From a virus, in the IMG/VR virus record IMGVR_UViG_3300018083_000050, positions 1 through 45,441 of that record: a DNA stretch of 45,441 bases. The stretch is one strand, 5' to 3'. Each line of letters starts with the position of its first letter. Position 1 is the stretch's first letter. Below are positions 1 through 9,727 of this stretch, piece by piece. The notes beneath the pieces were generated by a model. The model was not told the DNA's origin. It saw nothing but the letters and a program-made list of their open reading frames with translations, and did no database searches. The position numbers were made by a program, and so were the translations under genes.

Positions 1-1
1 A

Positions 2-1657
2 ATGCCTGTAGAGGTCGTAGGACGATATGAGAAAATCTGGAAGCCACACGACATCCAGGCGGAGTTCGTTAAGCTCCCGTTCTCAATCTTCGAAGCCCTT
101 TACGGTGGTGCTGCGGGGGGAGGTAAGAGTGAACTTCTCCTTATGCTCCCAATCCTTTACGGTTGGCATGACGTCCCGGGATTCCAGGGCATTATCTTCA
201 GGAAGACTTTCCCGCAACTCGAAGAGTCTCTTATCCCACGCTCTCACGGTTTCTATAAGCACCTTGCTGGACGCTATAACGACACCAAGCATGTGTGGAC
301 TTTCCCGTCTGGCGCAACCATTAGATTCTCCTATCTCGAAACTGACCAGGATGCCAGAGATCACGATACAGCTGAATATCAATACGCTGGATTTGATGAG
401 CTCACGTCGTTACCGCATTCCCCTCACTTCAACAGATATATCTATATCACATCGCGGTGCCGCTCGAGTATCCCAGGCGTTCCTGCAATTGTTCGAGGAG
501 CAACTAATCCCGGCAATATCGGACACATCTGGGTCAGGGACCGATTCGTTGGGCCAAATCCAAACGGACGGGTAATCATCTACGATAAGGCGTCAGAGAC
601 AAAGCGGATGTTCATTCCCGCTAAGTTGACTGACAATCCTTATCTGATGAAGTCGGACCCTGGTTACATCAAGAGATTGAATCTCCTCCCAGAGGCTGAG
701 CGCAGAGCCAAGGTTCTCGGAGATTGGTGGGTTTTCGCGGGTCAGGTATTCTCGGAGTGGCGAGACCTTTTCACTGGGGTCAACTTTCAGGACGAGCCAT
801 CAAATGCATCACACGTCATCCCGGACTTCGAGCCTCCCCTCTGGTGGCCACGCGTCATCGCTGCAGACTGGGGATATGCCGCTCAGACTTGGGTTGGATG
901 GGGTGCAGTCTCTCCCGACTCCAGATGTTTCCTGTATCGAGAATACGTCGCCGAGCGAGCTGACATTGCAGATTGGGGAGCTGATGTTCAGCGAATCTCT
1001 GAGCATGAGATCGATTCCATTCGTGTCAAGGTTCTAGACCCATCGGCGTGGGCCAAGAGAGGGGAACAGCGTTCAATCGCAGAACAGATCATGGATGCAA
1101 CGGGCATGATCTGGGAGAAGGCAGATAACGACAGACTCGGCGGCAAGATGTTGATGCATGAGATGTTGAGGTGGAAGCAGAAGCCTCCCTCATACATTCC
1201 ACAGGAGGGGTTCAATGTCGAGACTTTTCAAGAGGTCCTCCGCCGAAGTGGTCCAAATGCCGCGACTGAATATTACGAGCTCTTCCAACCGGAGCCCTCG
1301 GAAACAAACATCCCGAAACTCCAGGTATGTCGACGATGTGTCAACTTCCGAAAGACCATCCCTGCTTGTGTTTACGAGGACAAGGACGGGCAGGTTATCG
1401 AGGATGTTGCAGAGTTTAACGGAGACGATCCGTATGACGGGGGACGCTATCTAATCAAAGCGTTCCACAGACTTATCAATGAATCCAAGAGAAAAGGAAA
1501 GGCACATGACAAACTTGCCGAGATCATCGAGAACTTGGAGCGCACACAAGATTGGACTCGTTATTATCGACAGATGCACGCGTTTGAAGGAGCGTCTCAC
1601 GGGCCTCGTCCGGTCTATCGTGGAAGATCCAGAGGCGTTGGTTACGTGGCCCACTGA
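2..1657 (+). CDS. terL: Terminase large subunit (DNA packaging ATPase/nuclease)
   Basis: This is the packaging motor that cuts concatemeric DNA and pumps it through the portal. The ATPase domain shows a Walker A at residues 35-43 (GGAAGGGKS), a Walker B at 126-134 (YQYAGFDEL) and the coupling motif ATNPGN at 167-172. The C-terminal RNase H-like nuclease shows acidic positions D289 (VIAADWGY) and D346 (VKVLDPSAW). The length of 551 residues is normal for the family. The start is the ATG at base 2. Walker A lies at a usual distance from it, so the protein is probably complete, although the upstream ribosome-binding site is outside the window. The 3' end overlaps the next gene by about 150 bases, and the portal gene follows, the usual late-gene order. 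No small terminase subunit is recognised. Confidence 0.95.
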   Translation: MPVEVVGRYEKIWKPHDIQAEFVKLPFSIFEALYGGAAGGGKSELLLMLPILYGWHDVPGFQGIIFRKTFPQLEESLIPRSHGFYKHLAGRYNDTKHVWTFPSGATIRFSYLETDQDARDHDTAEYQYAGFDELTSLPHSPHFNRYIYITSRCRSSIPGVPAIVRGATNPGNIGHIWVRDRFVGPNPNGRVIIYDKASETKRMFIPAKLTDNPYLMKSDPGYIKRLNLLPEAERRAKVLGDWWVFAGQVFSEWRDLFTGVNFQDEPSNASHVIPDFEPPLWWPRVIAADWGYAAQTWVGWGAVSPDSRCFLYREYVAERADIADWGADVQRISEHEIDSIRVKVLDPSAWAKRGEQRSIAEQIMDATGMIWEKADNDRLGGKMLMHEMLRWKQKPPSYIPQEGFNVETFQEVLRRSGPNAATEYYELFQPEPSETNIPKLQVCRRCVNFRKTIPACVYEDKDGQVIEDVAEFNGDDPYDGGRYLIKAFHRLINESKRKGKAHDKLAEIIENLERTQDWTRYYRQMHAFEGASHGPRPVYRGRSRGVGYVAH

Positions 1658-2378
1658 GGGAGTTGCGTCGAAGATAAAGCTGATTCCCAGTCATAAGAGA
1701 CTCAGGTATGCAATACAGTCTCTCAATGATTTCGAGAAGATGTATAACAGGGCAGAGGAAGAAGCTTCAGGTCATGCGAAGGTAATATCAGGATATCAAG
1801 CAATCCAGTTACAGAAGCAGGCGCAGATTGATCTCCTCGCTGATACAATCGCCCGACAGAACAAAGAGATTCAGGGATATCAGAGCACACAACATGAACA
1901 CAAACAGACAATCGCAGACCAGTCTCATGTTATTGAGACAGGGACAATCGAGCGGAATGCGCTCAAAAAAGTCATCCGAGATTATGGAGCTACAAATGAG
2001 CTCCTGCTCACACAACGAGATCAAGCCATTGACGCTAAGCAAGCTGCGGAAGCTAGGCTTAGCGATCTCCAGGCAGCTCTCGAACTTGAACGGCAAAGAT
2101 TCGATTCGTCGATTGTTCACGAGAGGGAAGTCACTGCGGGATTGAGGGACCGATTGGGTCTTTCTCCTCGTGACACTTCTCAGACACCGGTGAATCACAA
2201 ACCAGTAAGTTCTCGGCCACCGACCTGGAATCAGCAGGCAGTCAATTTGGAGAGAGCAGCACAGAAGATAACGAACGACGCCAAGGAAGCCATCTGGAAG
2301 AAGAAGATCGAAGAAGCAGAGGCGAAAGATGCTGGAAACTCCGGAACTGCAGAGGAAAGCGCCCGCCCAACAGAGTAG
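1506..2378 (+). CDS. Coiled-coil protein between terminase and portal
   Basis: The function is not recognised. The product (about 290 residues) has a basic N-terminus, a long Gln/Glu/Lys/Ala-rich coiled coil from about residue 70 to 210, a Pro/Ser linker (around SSRPPTW) and a charged helical end. The start is uncertain. ATG 1506 has AAGGAAAGG just upstream but overlaps the terminase by 152 bases. ATG 1479 lacks a good site. GTG 1620 or TTG 1638 would shorten the overlap. The residues encoded inside the overlap look protein-like, so I prefer 1506. The 3' end overlaps the portal start by 50 bases. Its position and coiled-coil character would suit a packaging accessory or small structural protein, but nothing proves this. 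Confidence 0.7.
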   Translation: MTNLPRSSRTWSAHKIGLVIIDRCTRLKERLTGLVRSIVEDPEALVTWPTEGVASKIKLIPSHKRLRYAIQSLNDFEKMYNRAEEEASGHAKVISGYQAIQLQKQAQIDLLADTIARQNKEIQGYQSTQHEHKQTIADQSHVIETGTIERNALKKVIRDYGATNELLLTQRDQAIDAKQAAEARLSDLQAALELERQRFDSSIVHEREVTAGLRDRLGLSPRDTSQTPVNHKPVSSRPPTWNQQAVNLERAAQKITNDAKEAIWKKKIEEAEAKDAGNSGTAEESARPTE

Positions 2379-4767
2379 CGAAAAGCTCCTGAAGGATGAG
2401 GATTGGGCGCAGGACCTCTGGACAATCGTAAAGAATCTCGAGCTAGCGGACAAATCTGCGAGGGATCGCCTCATTCGCAAATACCGCAAGCAGATGTTCT
2501 ATTGGGATCATCTCCAGTATCTCTGGTGGAACGATACCGTCTACGATTGGAGAACTCCAGACCAGGCCCGAACTGACCTGACGGGCGATGACCGAGTTTC
2601 CATCGACCCCGCTCTCTACGCCAAGGTCATCAATATCTATCGCGCGCACGGTGAGATCATCATTGCCGCGATGAGTAGTTCCACTCCTAAGATTCAGTTT
2701 CCGCCAGACGACGCCGACAATCCAGACGATATCCTCTGTGCTAAGAGTAAGACGAAGCTTGCTGAGTTGATCCAGCGACACAATTACGCTGACCTACTCA
2801 TGACGAAAGCGTTGTTCCTACTCTATAACCAAGGTCTCGTCTGTGCGTATAACGAGACAATGGAGTCAGAGGAATATGGAACCATCGATCGAGAAATCAC
2901 CGAGGAAGTTCCAAAGACAAGACGTGACTACTTCTGTCCAGATTGTGGAATGGCGCTTGGATCTGAGCAGTTGGACTCTAATCTTCCACCGGACCCTGAG
3001 ACTGGGATGGTTGGGGATAATCAGGAAGAAGATCCTGAAGAGACGATTGTGCCTGAAGGTGGAGAGGAACTCGAATCCTCCCCACAAATTGTTCAGCCAG
3101 CGAACATTCCCATACAAGAAGGAATTTGTCCTAACTGTTCCGGCAAATCAGGAACTGAAGTTAGAGTCCCTCTGGAGTTTGAGGACTACGACGAGCTAGC
3201 ATCCGAGACCACAGGCTGGGAGAAGGAAAATAAGTGTCGTCAAATCCTCACCTTCTGGGGTCCGCTCAATGTCAAACTCCCTGCGTGGATTCGTCGTCTC
3301 AATGATTCGCCTTATCTCATCTTGGAGACTGAAGAGCACTACGCCAAGATGCAGAGTATCTATGAGGAGATTCAGGAACACATCGAACCTTCAGGCAATC
3401 CAGAGTATTCCGATCGAACCCATCGTGCGACGCCGGCGTATTCTGGGGACTTCCCGCGAGATCTGGTCACAGTTCGTCGCTGCTGGCTCAGACCCTGGGC
3501 GTTCAATACGCTTGGAGTAAAGACAGAAGATAACAAAGCTCGGGTTCAGGTTCTCAAAGACAAGTTCCCGAAAGGTTGTTACGTCGTCATCATCAACGAT
3601 GGCATTATTGCAGAGGCCGTTGACGACAAGCTGGACGACCATTGGACTTGCACAGTTCATCCTCTCTCAGACGTTCTCCACGCTGAGCCAATCGGTGCGC
3701 CGGTTATGCCAGTGCAGGACATGACGAATGAGTTGGGCAACCTGACTCTGGAGAATATCGAGCACGCAATTCCTGAGGTCTACATCAATTCCGATACCAT
3801 CGATTGGGACAACTACGAAAAGTCAGAAGCCCGTCCTGGCATGAACTATCCGGCGACCAAAATGCCGGGTGAGCCGATGGGCAATAATTTCCATGAGGTT
3901 AAAGGTGGCACCCTCTCGAAGGAAGTCGAGTCATTCGCAGACCGCTTGGAGAAGTTTGCGCAGTTTGTTGTTGGCTCCCTCCCCTCGGTGTTTGGTGGAC
4001 AAATTGACGGCGGATCTAACACCGCCAAAGAATACGAGATGTCCCGGACACAAGCTCTCCAGCGGCTATCGACGACCTGGAAGATGGTCACGACTTTCTG
4101 GGTGCAAGTTATCGGAAAAGCTGTCAATGCCCACTCGGACTATTTGATGGAGTCAGGGCAGGATGAGCGGTGGACGACCCAGTCTGGCAACACGTTCGTC
4201 AATGTATGGGTGGAGCATGCGAAGCTCACTGGCAAGATTGGTGACGCCTACGCGGAAGGATCTGAGTCGCTCCCAGTCTCGTGGAATGAAAAGCGTTCTG
4301 CGATTCTCGGTCTCATACAGATGCAGAACCCGATGATCGAGTCGGTGATGTCAGACCCACAGAACTCCTCTCTGGTTGCTCGACTTGTTGGGCTTCCCGA
4401 GATGCACATCCCCGGCGATCAGGATAGAGTCAAGCAGCTCTGGGAAATCTCGAAGCTTATCGCCGAGGAGCCAATCGAGATCCCGAATGGGGTTCCGACA
4501 GCAATGGGCGAGGAGGGGTCAGATGTTATGCCCTCCATCCAAATCGATCCACTTCTCGATGACCATAAGATCGAAGGCGATACCTGCGCATACTGGCTCA
4601 AGTCAGATATCGGGCTGGACTACAAGATAAACAAGCCCGGTGCGTGGTTGAACGTCTATTCTCATTTCAAGATGCACAGAGAAGCCGAAGCAATGCTCGC
4701 TCCTGCTCCAGAAGAATCAGGTGAAGAAACATCTGACGAAAGTGAAGTTGAGGAGATAGGGGCATGA
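2329..4767 (+). CDS. Portal protein with an internal zinc ribbon
   Basis: The 812-residue protein lies directly after the terminase and before the head genes, as expected for the dodecameric portal that forms the DNA channel and anchors the terminase. The region around residues 440-560 (DMTNELGN, then FVVGSLPSVFGG and TAKEYEMSRTQALQRL) is the helical core typical of large podoviral portals. Unusually, C203-P-D-C206 and C267-P-N-C270 form two CxxC knuckles separated by a Pro/Glu-rich acidic loop, so a zinc ribbon appears inserted in the N-terminal third. The C-terminus is acidic (residues about 790-812). The ATG at 2329 follows an AGAGGCGAAAG sequence. The stop overlaps the next gene's ATG. 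Confidence 0.88.
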   Translation: MLETPELQRKAPAQQSSEKLLKDEDWAQDLWTIVKNLELADKSARDRLIRKYRKQMFYWDHLQYLWWNDTVYDWRTPDQARTDLTGDDRVSIDPALYAKVINIYRAHGEIIIAAMSSSTPKIQFPPDDADNPDDILCAKSKTKLAELIQRHNYADLLMTKALFLLYNQGLVCAYNETMESEEYGTIDREITEEVPKTRRDYFCPDCGMALGSEQLDSNLPPDPETGMVGDNQEEDPEETIVPEGGEELESSPQIVQPANIPIQEGICPNCSGKSGTEVRVPLEFEDYDELASETTGWEKENKCRQILTFWGPLNVKLPAWIRRLNDSPYLILETEEHYAKMQSIYEEIQEHIEPSGNPEYSDRTHRATPAYSGDFPRDLVTVRRCWLRPWAFNTLGVKTEDNKARVQVLKDKFPKGCYVVIINDGIIAEAVDDKLDDHWTCTVHPLSDVLHAEPIGAPVMPVQDMTNELGNLTLENIEHAIPEVYINSDTIDWDNYEKSEARPGMNYPATKMPGEPMGNNFHEVKGGTLSKEVESFADRLEKFAQFVVGSLPSVFGGQIDGGSNTAKEYEMSRTQALQRLSTTWKMVTTFWVQVIGKAVNAHSDYLMESGQDERWTTQSGNTFVNVWVEHAKLTGKIGDAYAEGSESLPVSWNEKRSAILGLIQMQNPMIESVMSDPQNSSLVARLVGLPEMHIPGDQDRVKQLWEISKLIAEEPIEIPNGVPTAMGEEGSDVMPSIQIDPLLDDHKIEGDTCAYWLKSDIGLDYKINKPGAWLNVYSHFKMHREAEAMLAPAPEESGEETSDESEVEEIGA

Positions 4768-5936
4768 TGAAAAGGCTTCTGCTTGTTCTCGTTTGTTTTG
4801 TAGCTCTCACTAGCAGAGCCTATGCCCAGGACTGGAAGGGTCAAACCTACAGCTTGAGCACATCGCAGCTCTGTCAGACTCTCGAACTTCCGAACATGGG
4901 AACTGGCGTCTGGCAGGTGACGGCGATCGCTGGCGCTACCATGACGTTCTCGGTTTCCACGCTCGATACAACTGCTCTCTACCAGACGATTGCGGGAACG
5001 AGCACGGCTGGTGTTCCGGCCTCTACTACGACAACGACTGGTGCGTGGGCTGCGGGAGTTGCCGGATATCGGTTCATGCGGTCCTGCATCGACGCTGGCA
5101 CTGCTACTGTCAGGATGCACGCTACGGCAACGGGTGGAGGTAGTGGCTCTGGTGGTGGTGGCGGTGGTGGGGTCGTTACTGGAACTGTCAATGTTACCTT
5201 CGATGGTAATACGTTGAAGCTACATGCGACAGGAGATTCCACTATTCCTTATCTGATGCCCACAATCGCTTACAACGAAGATGGGACTGTGGCACAATTC
5301 GGGACACTCAATTATCATAACAATGCCGCACTGGTTAGTCAGGATGGTGTTGTTACGTTATGCAAGTCAGACCCTGGGGTTCCGACGGCCCTGAGCTTTG
5401 ATACCAATTTGAGTTGGCTCCATTGTAACGATAAGGGAGACCAATTTGTCGTTCCTGCAGTAAATGGGACAGCACTGTTTGGGGCTGCGGCTGCTCTGGC
5501 TGACAATACGGCCAACCCTACACTGACAAAGATTGCTACCTATCCTCACTACCTTGATCCAGCGGGAACGTGGGATCGGTGGCCAGGATATGCTCCTTGT
5601 TCCCAGACCATCATTCGTTCGGACAATACGAACAACGATGATGAGACTGAGATCAAGTCAACGGCTGGAGTCATCTGTGGGATAACTGGTTGGAATGCTC
5701 ATGCCTCAACCAATGCGTATGTGAGATGCACGAATGCTGTGGCGGCGAGCACGACACCGGGATCGACAGCAGTTATCTACGACGAGATTATTCCCTTCAG
5801 TTCAGGGATGATCGATACAAAAGTTGACGTTCCTTTCGCTACTGCTCTAACCTGCTACCTCGCAACCGGCAAAGCAGTGACAGATGCAACTGATCCTGGG
5901 TTGGATGATGTCGTTGTCATGGTGAGGTATCGGTAA
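4764..5936 (+). CDS. Secreted-type protein 1 of the portal-scaffold insert
   Basis: A Sec signal peptide is clear: MMKR, a hydrophobic core (LLLVLVCFVAL) and cleavage after AYA at residue 21. The 390-residue product is rich in Thr, Ala, Gly and Ser and probably beta-structured. A poly-Gly linker lies around residues 123-136 (coding GGTGGT repeats near 5140-5170), and a C-terminal domain follows from about residue 140. The function is not recognised. The gene overlaps the portal stop as ATGATGA, so it is translationally coupled, and it is the first of four consecutive exported-type genes. It could be a virion surface or fibre protein assembled outside the cytoplasm, or a protein exported to the cell surface late in infection. 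Confidence 0.85.
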   Translation: MMKRLLLVLVCFVALTSRAYAQDWKGQTYSLSTSQLCQTLELPNMGTGVWQVTAIAGATMTFSVSTLDTTALYQTIAGTSTAGVPASTTTTTGAWAAGVAGYRFMRSCIDAGTATVRMHATATGGGSGSGGGGGGGVVTGTVNVTFDGNTLKLHATGDSTIPYLMPTIAYNEDGTVAQFGTLNYHNNAALVSQDGVVTLCKSDPGVPTALSFDTNLSWLHCNDKGDQFVVPAVNGTALFGAAAALADNTANPTLTKIATYPHYLDPAGTWDRWPGYAPCSQTIIRSDNTNNDDETEIKSTAGVICGITGWNAHASTNAYVRCTNAVAASTTPGSTAVIYDEIIPFSSGMIDTKVDVPFATALTCYLATGKAVTDATDPGLDDVVVMVRYR

Positions 5937-6745
5937 TGAGAAAGTTTCTAGTCATTCTACTCATTTGTCTTGTAGCTTCTCCTGCTGAGGCTACTTGGTC
6001 TTTGATTGAGAATGGTGCATTTGGGACTGCCACAGCAGCAGGAGCAACAGTAGGAGTAACAGGACTAGGCGCAGATGCACCGATAGGTAGAGTTGCTATT
6101 GTCCATTGTTCTGCTCATTATACAGGAGCAGGGTCATCTGGTGCTACGACAGTAATGTCAGTATCAGATAATGATGGAATCAATGTATATACTCGGTTAG
6201 TTGAGCGCACAGTCAATAATGCTACGACCGACCAAATAGCTGGTCTTTTTTATAGTCAGCTTACAAATATCCTTGAGACCACTGATACAGTTACTTGCAA
6301 TACAGGTAATGGTTCATCAGAAGGAAAAGTAGTCAATCTTTGGATATTCTCTGTTTCAGCTGGTTCGACTGTAGCACCAGCAGGAACTACTGCACAAGGT
6401 TCAGGAACAAGCACAAGTTATTCTACAGGTGGTATTGCGAGTTTATCTAATATAGAGAGATTATGGCTTGGCGCAATTAGCATGAGCCATTCATCAGGCA
6501 GTATTACTTGTGATGCAACATTCACTTGTGGTTCGTCCCGATTAGCTAATACAGGGACAGCTTTGACTTCTCAAATTTTAAATACTGGTTATCTTGTTCA
6601 GACAGCTACAGGTGACGATTTCGCAGGATCCATCAGTGTTTCTCGTGTTTGGAATGATCTGGTAGCCGCATTAGAGGAAACTCTAGCTGGTGGAGCAACT
6701 CGTAATGTCGGTGGCATGATGGGATTTCCTGGAGTTAGACGATGA
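5936..6745 (+). CDS. Secreted-type protein 2 of the portal-scaffold insert (AT-rich)
   Basis: The 269-residue product begins with a signal peptide (MRKFLVILLICLVASPAEA, cleavage near residue 19). The mature part looks like an all-beta Gly/Ser/Thr-rich domain with four or five cysteines and alternating hydrophobic strands, ending in a Gly-rich, basic tail (GGMMGFPGVRR). I do not recognise the family. Similar Ser/Thr/Gly-rich beta proteins are common in phage fibres. TAATG overlap joins it to the preceding gene and ATGA overlap to the next. Base composition is odd: four lines counted by hand run from about 32% to 48% GC, against about 67% in a line of the capsid gene. That suggests separate acquisition. 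Confidence 0.83.
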   Translation: MRKFLVILLICLVASPAEATWSLIENGAFGTATAAGATVGVTGLGADAPIGRVAIVHCSAHYTGAGSSGATTVMSVSDNDGINVYTRLVERTVNNATTDQIAGLFYSQLTNILETTDTVTCNTGNGSSEGKVVNLWIFSVSAGSTVAPAGTTAQGSGTSTSYSTGGIASLSNIERLWLGAISMSHSSGSITCDATFTCGSSRLANTGTALTSQILNTGYLVQTATGDDFAGSISVSRVWNDLVAALEETLAGGATRNVGGMMGFPGVRR

Positions 6746-9726
6746 AAAAACTTGGACTCGCACTGCTTTCTCTCACGCTTCTGGGTATCCCTGTCAAGGT
6801 CGAGGCCCAGGCGCTCACTTCGGCCTCAAGTGCGACGGCACAAGCCTGCACGTCCATTGCACTTGGAACCATCACTTGGGTTTTTACGACGACCTATACG
6901 TGCGGTCGATACGCCACAGGAGATTTCTGGGTCACGAATTCCGGTGGCTCGACTGTCTCCATTAAGAGTATTAGTCCGGCATACACTATCGCTGCGGACG
7001 GTTCGGCGCGTAATGGTTCGATGTTGAATCCTGGCTCCTCGATGGCGGGGTATGGGTCGAACGGATTCGACTCTCGGACTATTGGACATTCCACAGGAGG
7101 CTTAGGTTATACCGCAGGAAATAACGTCGGGATTACGATGCCACTTGTGATTACTGAGGGGTCGTCGCTACTCTCCTCGGAATCCTATGGGGATACTCGT
7201 CCCGGTGGATCTCATCAATCTTACATCAAGCAGATCCAGGTCTTGACGGTCGTAACTGCCAATGCCAACGTAGGAGACTTCAGACCTTCATATATCGCTA
7301 CGGTGAGCAAAGCATCGCCGGCGAATGTGAGCTCTATCGACTACGGTAAGTTACATTCAGTTGTTCCTCCTACAACCTTTACTAATACCTATAGTGTCGC
7401 TTTTCTTGATACTATCATGGTCGAGCCGCAGATTGAATTGGAGATGTCGACGAAAGGTCGTTACCTCCATGCAGGGGATAATTACAGTCCAAAGGTAGGT
7501 TTTTCTACTGACTATGGGTATGGACAGAATATTGGCATGGCTATCGGTGTTTTATCGATGGCAGTCAACAGTAACTATACTAATGGTCAGAAAGCGCCTT
7601 GGGTTATCAGACTTATCCAACACGGTATCGATCTGAGGTATGCGTTGGACAAGGCTACTGGCACTCCTCAGCAGGGAATCAGAATGCTTGCGGGGGGTTC
7701 TCATACTCCTGCTAAGATATTCGTGATGGCATTCGCAGGATGGATGTTAGGTAATGCGGACCTTGCTGCATGGGGAGATCATGCCCAACATCCGGTAACC
7801 AATGAATCGAATCAGTATTTCTACGTAGCTCAATCTGACATCTGTGCAAGCTGTAAGACTGGAGCAAGCTCAGCAACGAATTGCACTCCGGCCGAGCAAT
7901 ATCCTCAGTCCTCATTGAACGAGCCTGAGTGGGGGAGTGACCACAAGACTTCTCCTCAACAGGATAATCACAGTTTTACTTATCATGCTTGCTATCGAGA
8001 TCAGGTAGGTCAGGCTACTAACTCTGAAGTCCTCGCAATGAAGATGATGGGGATGAAGTTAGCAGTAAATCTACCTCAGTTATTCGAATATTATGAGCAG
8101 CGGTATATGCCAGCCTCTTACTCCGAGGCAAATTTCGATACGAATACAATCAGAGACTGGCAGAGAGATTTCTGGCAGACTTACAAGGATATTACGCCGC
8201 CAAGTGGTGGGACACCTCCAACCAATGTCAATCCTACCTTAAACATTATCTCGGCTGTATCTCAGGAGACTACATCTACAACTGGAACCGTTACTCTATC
8301 CTATGCAGATAGCGATGGAACTGTATCTAGTGTGGCTTGGACGAGGACTGCACCTACCTCGGCGTCAGGTTCTTGCTCACTAGTTGCTGGAACCGCAACC
8401 TGCTCTGGCTTGACTTTGACGGGCGCGGCTAATAATGCCTTCTCTTTTATAGCTACAGATAACTCGGGGGGAACCTCTACAGCTGTCCTAGCGAATATCC
8501 TTCGTAGGACTTGTCCTGCTACTCCAGCAGATACTTTCGACGTGAATGGTGGATGGTCAAGTTCACTGGGTCCGTGTTGGCTGCCGATGACTACCAATAC
8601 CATGAATATTGGTGTTCAAGGATATGCCCAGATATCTAGTGCATTGGCCAGACATCTTGCTTACATGCCTTGGTCTGGTGGAGCGCCGGACGATTACAAG
8701 GTTCAAGTTACATCTACATCAAACGTAACCGAGGTATCTTTCCTTCTGTTTGGATGTTTCAGCTCTTATACCTCTGCCGGCATTTACAACGGCTACGTAA
8801 TGTCGATGCAGGGACTTGGGACTAACCTTGCTAGATACGATGCTGGCCAACGAGTTAGTCTTGCGCCGAATACTCAGGTCGCAGACGGAAATTGGATAGC
8901 TGGAGAAACAGGGACATTAGAATGCGAAGATACAGGAAGTAGTGTTATCCTTAGAGCTTACGATCAGAATAACGTTCTTATCGTGAGTGCTACGGATTCT
9001 ACTGCTGGTAGATATACCTCAGGAGAGGCTTTTGCTGGTGGATGGGGTGGGGCTACTTTCGATGGTTTCGTAGCTACATCTATTGTTGGTGGTCCTGGTG
9101 CAGATACAACTCCCCCAACGCTAGGTGTTACTGTTCCTGTCAATAACCCAGCCGATACTAACGACTCAACATACAATCTCTTAGCTGGAACAGCAGTCGA
9201 TAATGTAGGAGTAACATCGATTACTTGTTTGAATGTTACTACCTCAACATCCTGCACGGTTACTGGATTAGGTCCCTGGAGTGTGGCAAGTGTTACATTG
9301 ACAGGAACCAACATCATCAGATTCCAAGCTTGTGATGCAGCAACGAATTGCTCTGTTCCATACGATGTTACATTGAATTACTCCGCTGCATCTTCAGGGA
9401 CGATTTTGGTTAGTGATCCTGGACCGGCGAGAACTGAACCTTACTTCTTCAGAGGCGACCAGACGAATTTCCGTGGGGCCTGTTCTATGGGAACGGACCA
9501 TGTAGAGATTCTTGTCGCAGGGGTTTTGATTGACCCAAGTGGAACTCCAGCTAGTTCTGCATTTGTTAGTGGGACCACAGCCTGGGTGACCATTCAACCT
9601 ATTCCGATTCCAAAGAACGTTGGTGATATTGTTCCTGTCGAATTCCGTTGTGTCCAAGGCGATAGCAGTTACGCTTCGTCTATACTCAACATGAGTTCGC
9701 TGAGAGTTCCGAATAGAGGGAGATAG
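6742..9726 (+). CDS. Large exported multidomain protein, possible surface fibre or glycan-active protein
   Basis: The 994-residue product has a signal peptide (cleaved near VEA-QA, residues 22-24). Residues about 36-67 form a compact motif with W, F, CGRY, TGD and WV that recurs in the 63-residue exported protein at 36922-37113. Residues about 150-480 are helix-rich, with Trp, Tyr and His clusters. This is reminiscent of (alpha/alpha) toroid glycan-active proteins, but no catalytic set is certain. Ig-like beta domains lie near 498-592 and 789-880, a lectin-like jelly-roll candidate near 598-780, and a beta-rich C-terminal domain near 890-994. It starts within the preceding gene (ATGA overlap). 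A receptor-binding, depolymerase or cell-surface protein is plausible; the identity is inferred. Confidence 0.85.
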   Translation: MKKLGLALLSLTLLGIPVKVEAQALTSASSATAQACTSIALGTITWVFTTTYTCGRYATGDFWVTNSGGSTVSIKSISPAYTIAADGSARNGSMLNPGSSMAGYGSNGFDSRTIGHSTGGLGYTAGNNVGITMPLVITEGSSLLSSESYGDTRPGGSHQSYIKQIQVLTVVTANANVGDFRPSYIATVSKASPANVSSIDYGKLHSVVPPTTFTNTYSVAFLDTIMVEPQIELEMSTKGRYLHAGDNYSPKVGFSTDYGYGQNIGMAIGVLSMAVNSNYTNGQKAPWVIRLIQHGIDLRYALDKATGTPQQGIRMLAGGSHTPAKIFVMAFAGWMLGNADLAAWGDHAQHPVTNESNQYFYVAQSDICASCKTGASSATNCTPAEQYPQSSLNEPEWGSDHKTSPQQDNHSFTYHACYRDQVGQATNSEVLAMKMMGMKLAVNLPQLFEYYEQRYMPASYSEANFDTNTIRDWQRDFWQTYKDITPPSGGTPPTNVNPTLNIISAVSQETTSTTGTVTLSYADSDGTVSSVAWTRTAPTSASGSCSLVAGTATCSGLTLTGAANNAFSFIATDNSGGTSTAVLANILRRTCPATPADTFDVNGGWSSSLGPCWLPMTTNTMNIGVQGYAQISSALARHLAYMPWSGGAPDDYKVQVTSTSNVTEVSFLLFGCFSSYTSAGIYNGYVMSMQGLGTNLARYDAGQRVSLAPNTQVADGNWIAGETGTLECEDTGSSVILRAYDQNNVLIVSATDSTAGRYTSGEAFAGGWGGATFDGFVATSIVGGPGADTTPPTLGVTVPVNNPADTNDSTYNLLAGTAVDNVGVTSITCLNVTTSTSCTVTGLGPWSVASVTLTGTNIIRFQACDAATNCSVPYDVTLNYSAASSGTILVSDPGPARTEPYFFRGDQTNFRGACSMGTDHVEILVAGVLIDPSGTPASSAFVSGTTAWVTIQPIPIPKNVGDIVPVEFRCVQGDSSYASSILNMSSLRVPNRGR

Positions 9727-9727
9727 A

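Noticed and set aside
1809-2489. Minus-strand open frame opposite the coiled-coil and portal genes
   Set aside because: It is Ser/Leu/Cys-rich shadow sequence with no ribosome-binding site, opposite two credible genes.
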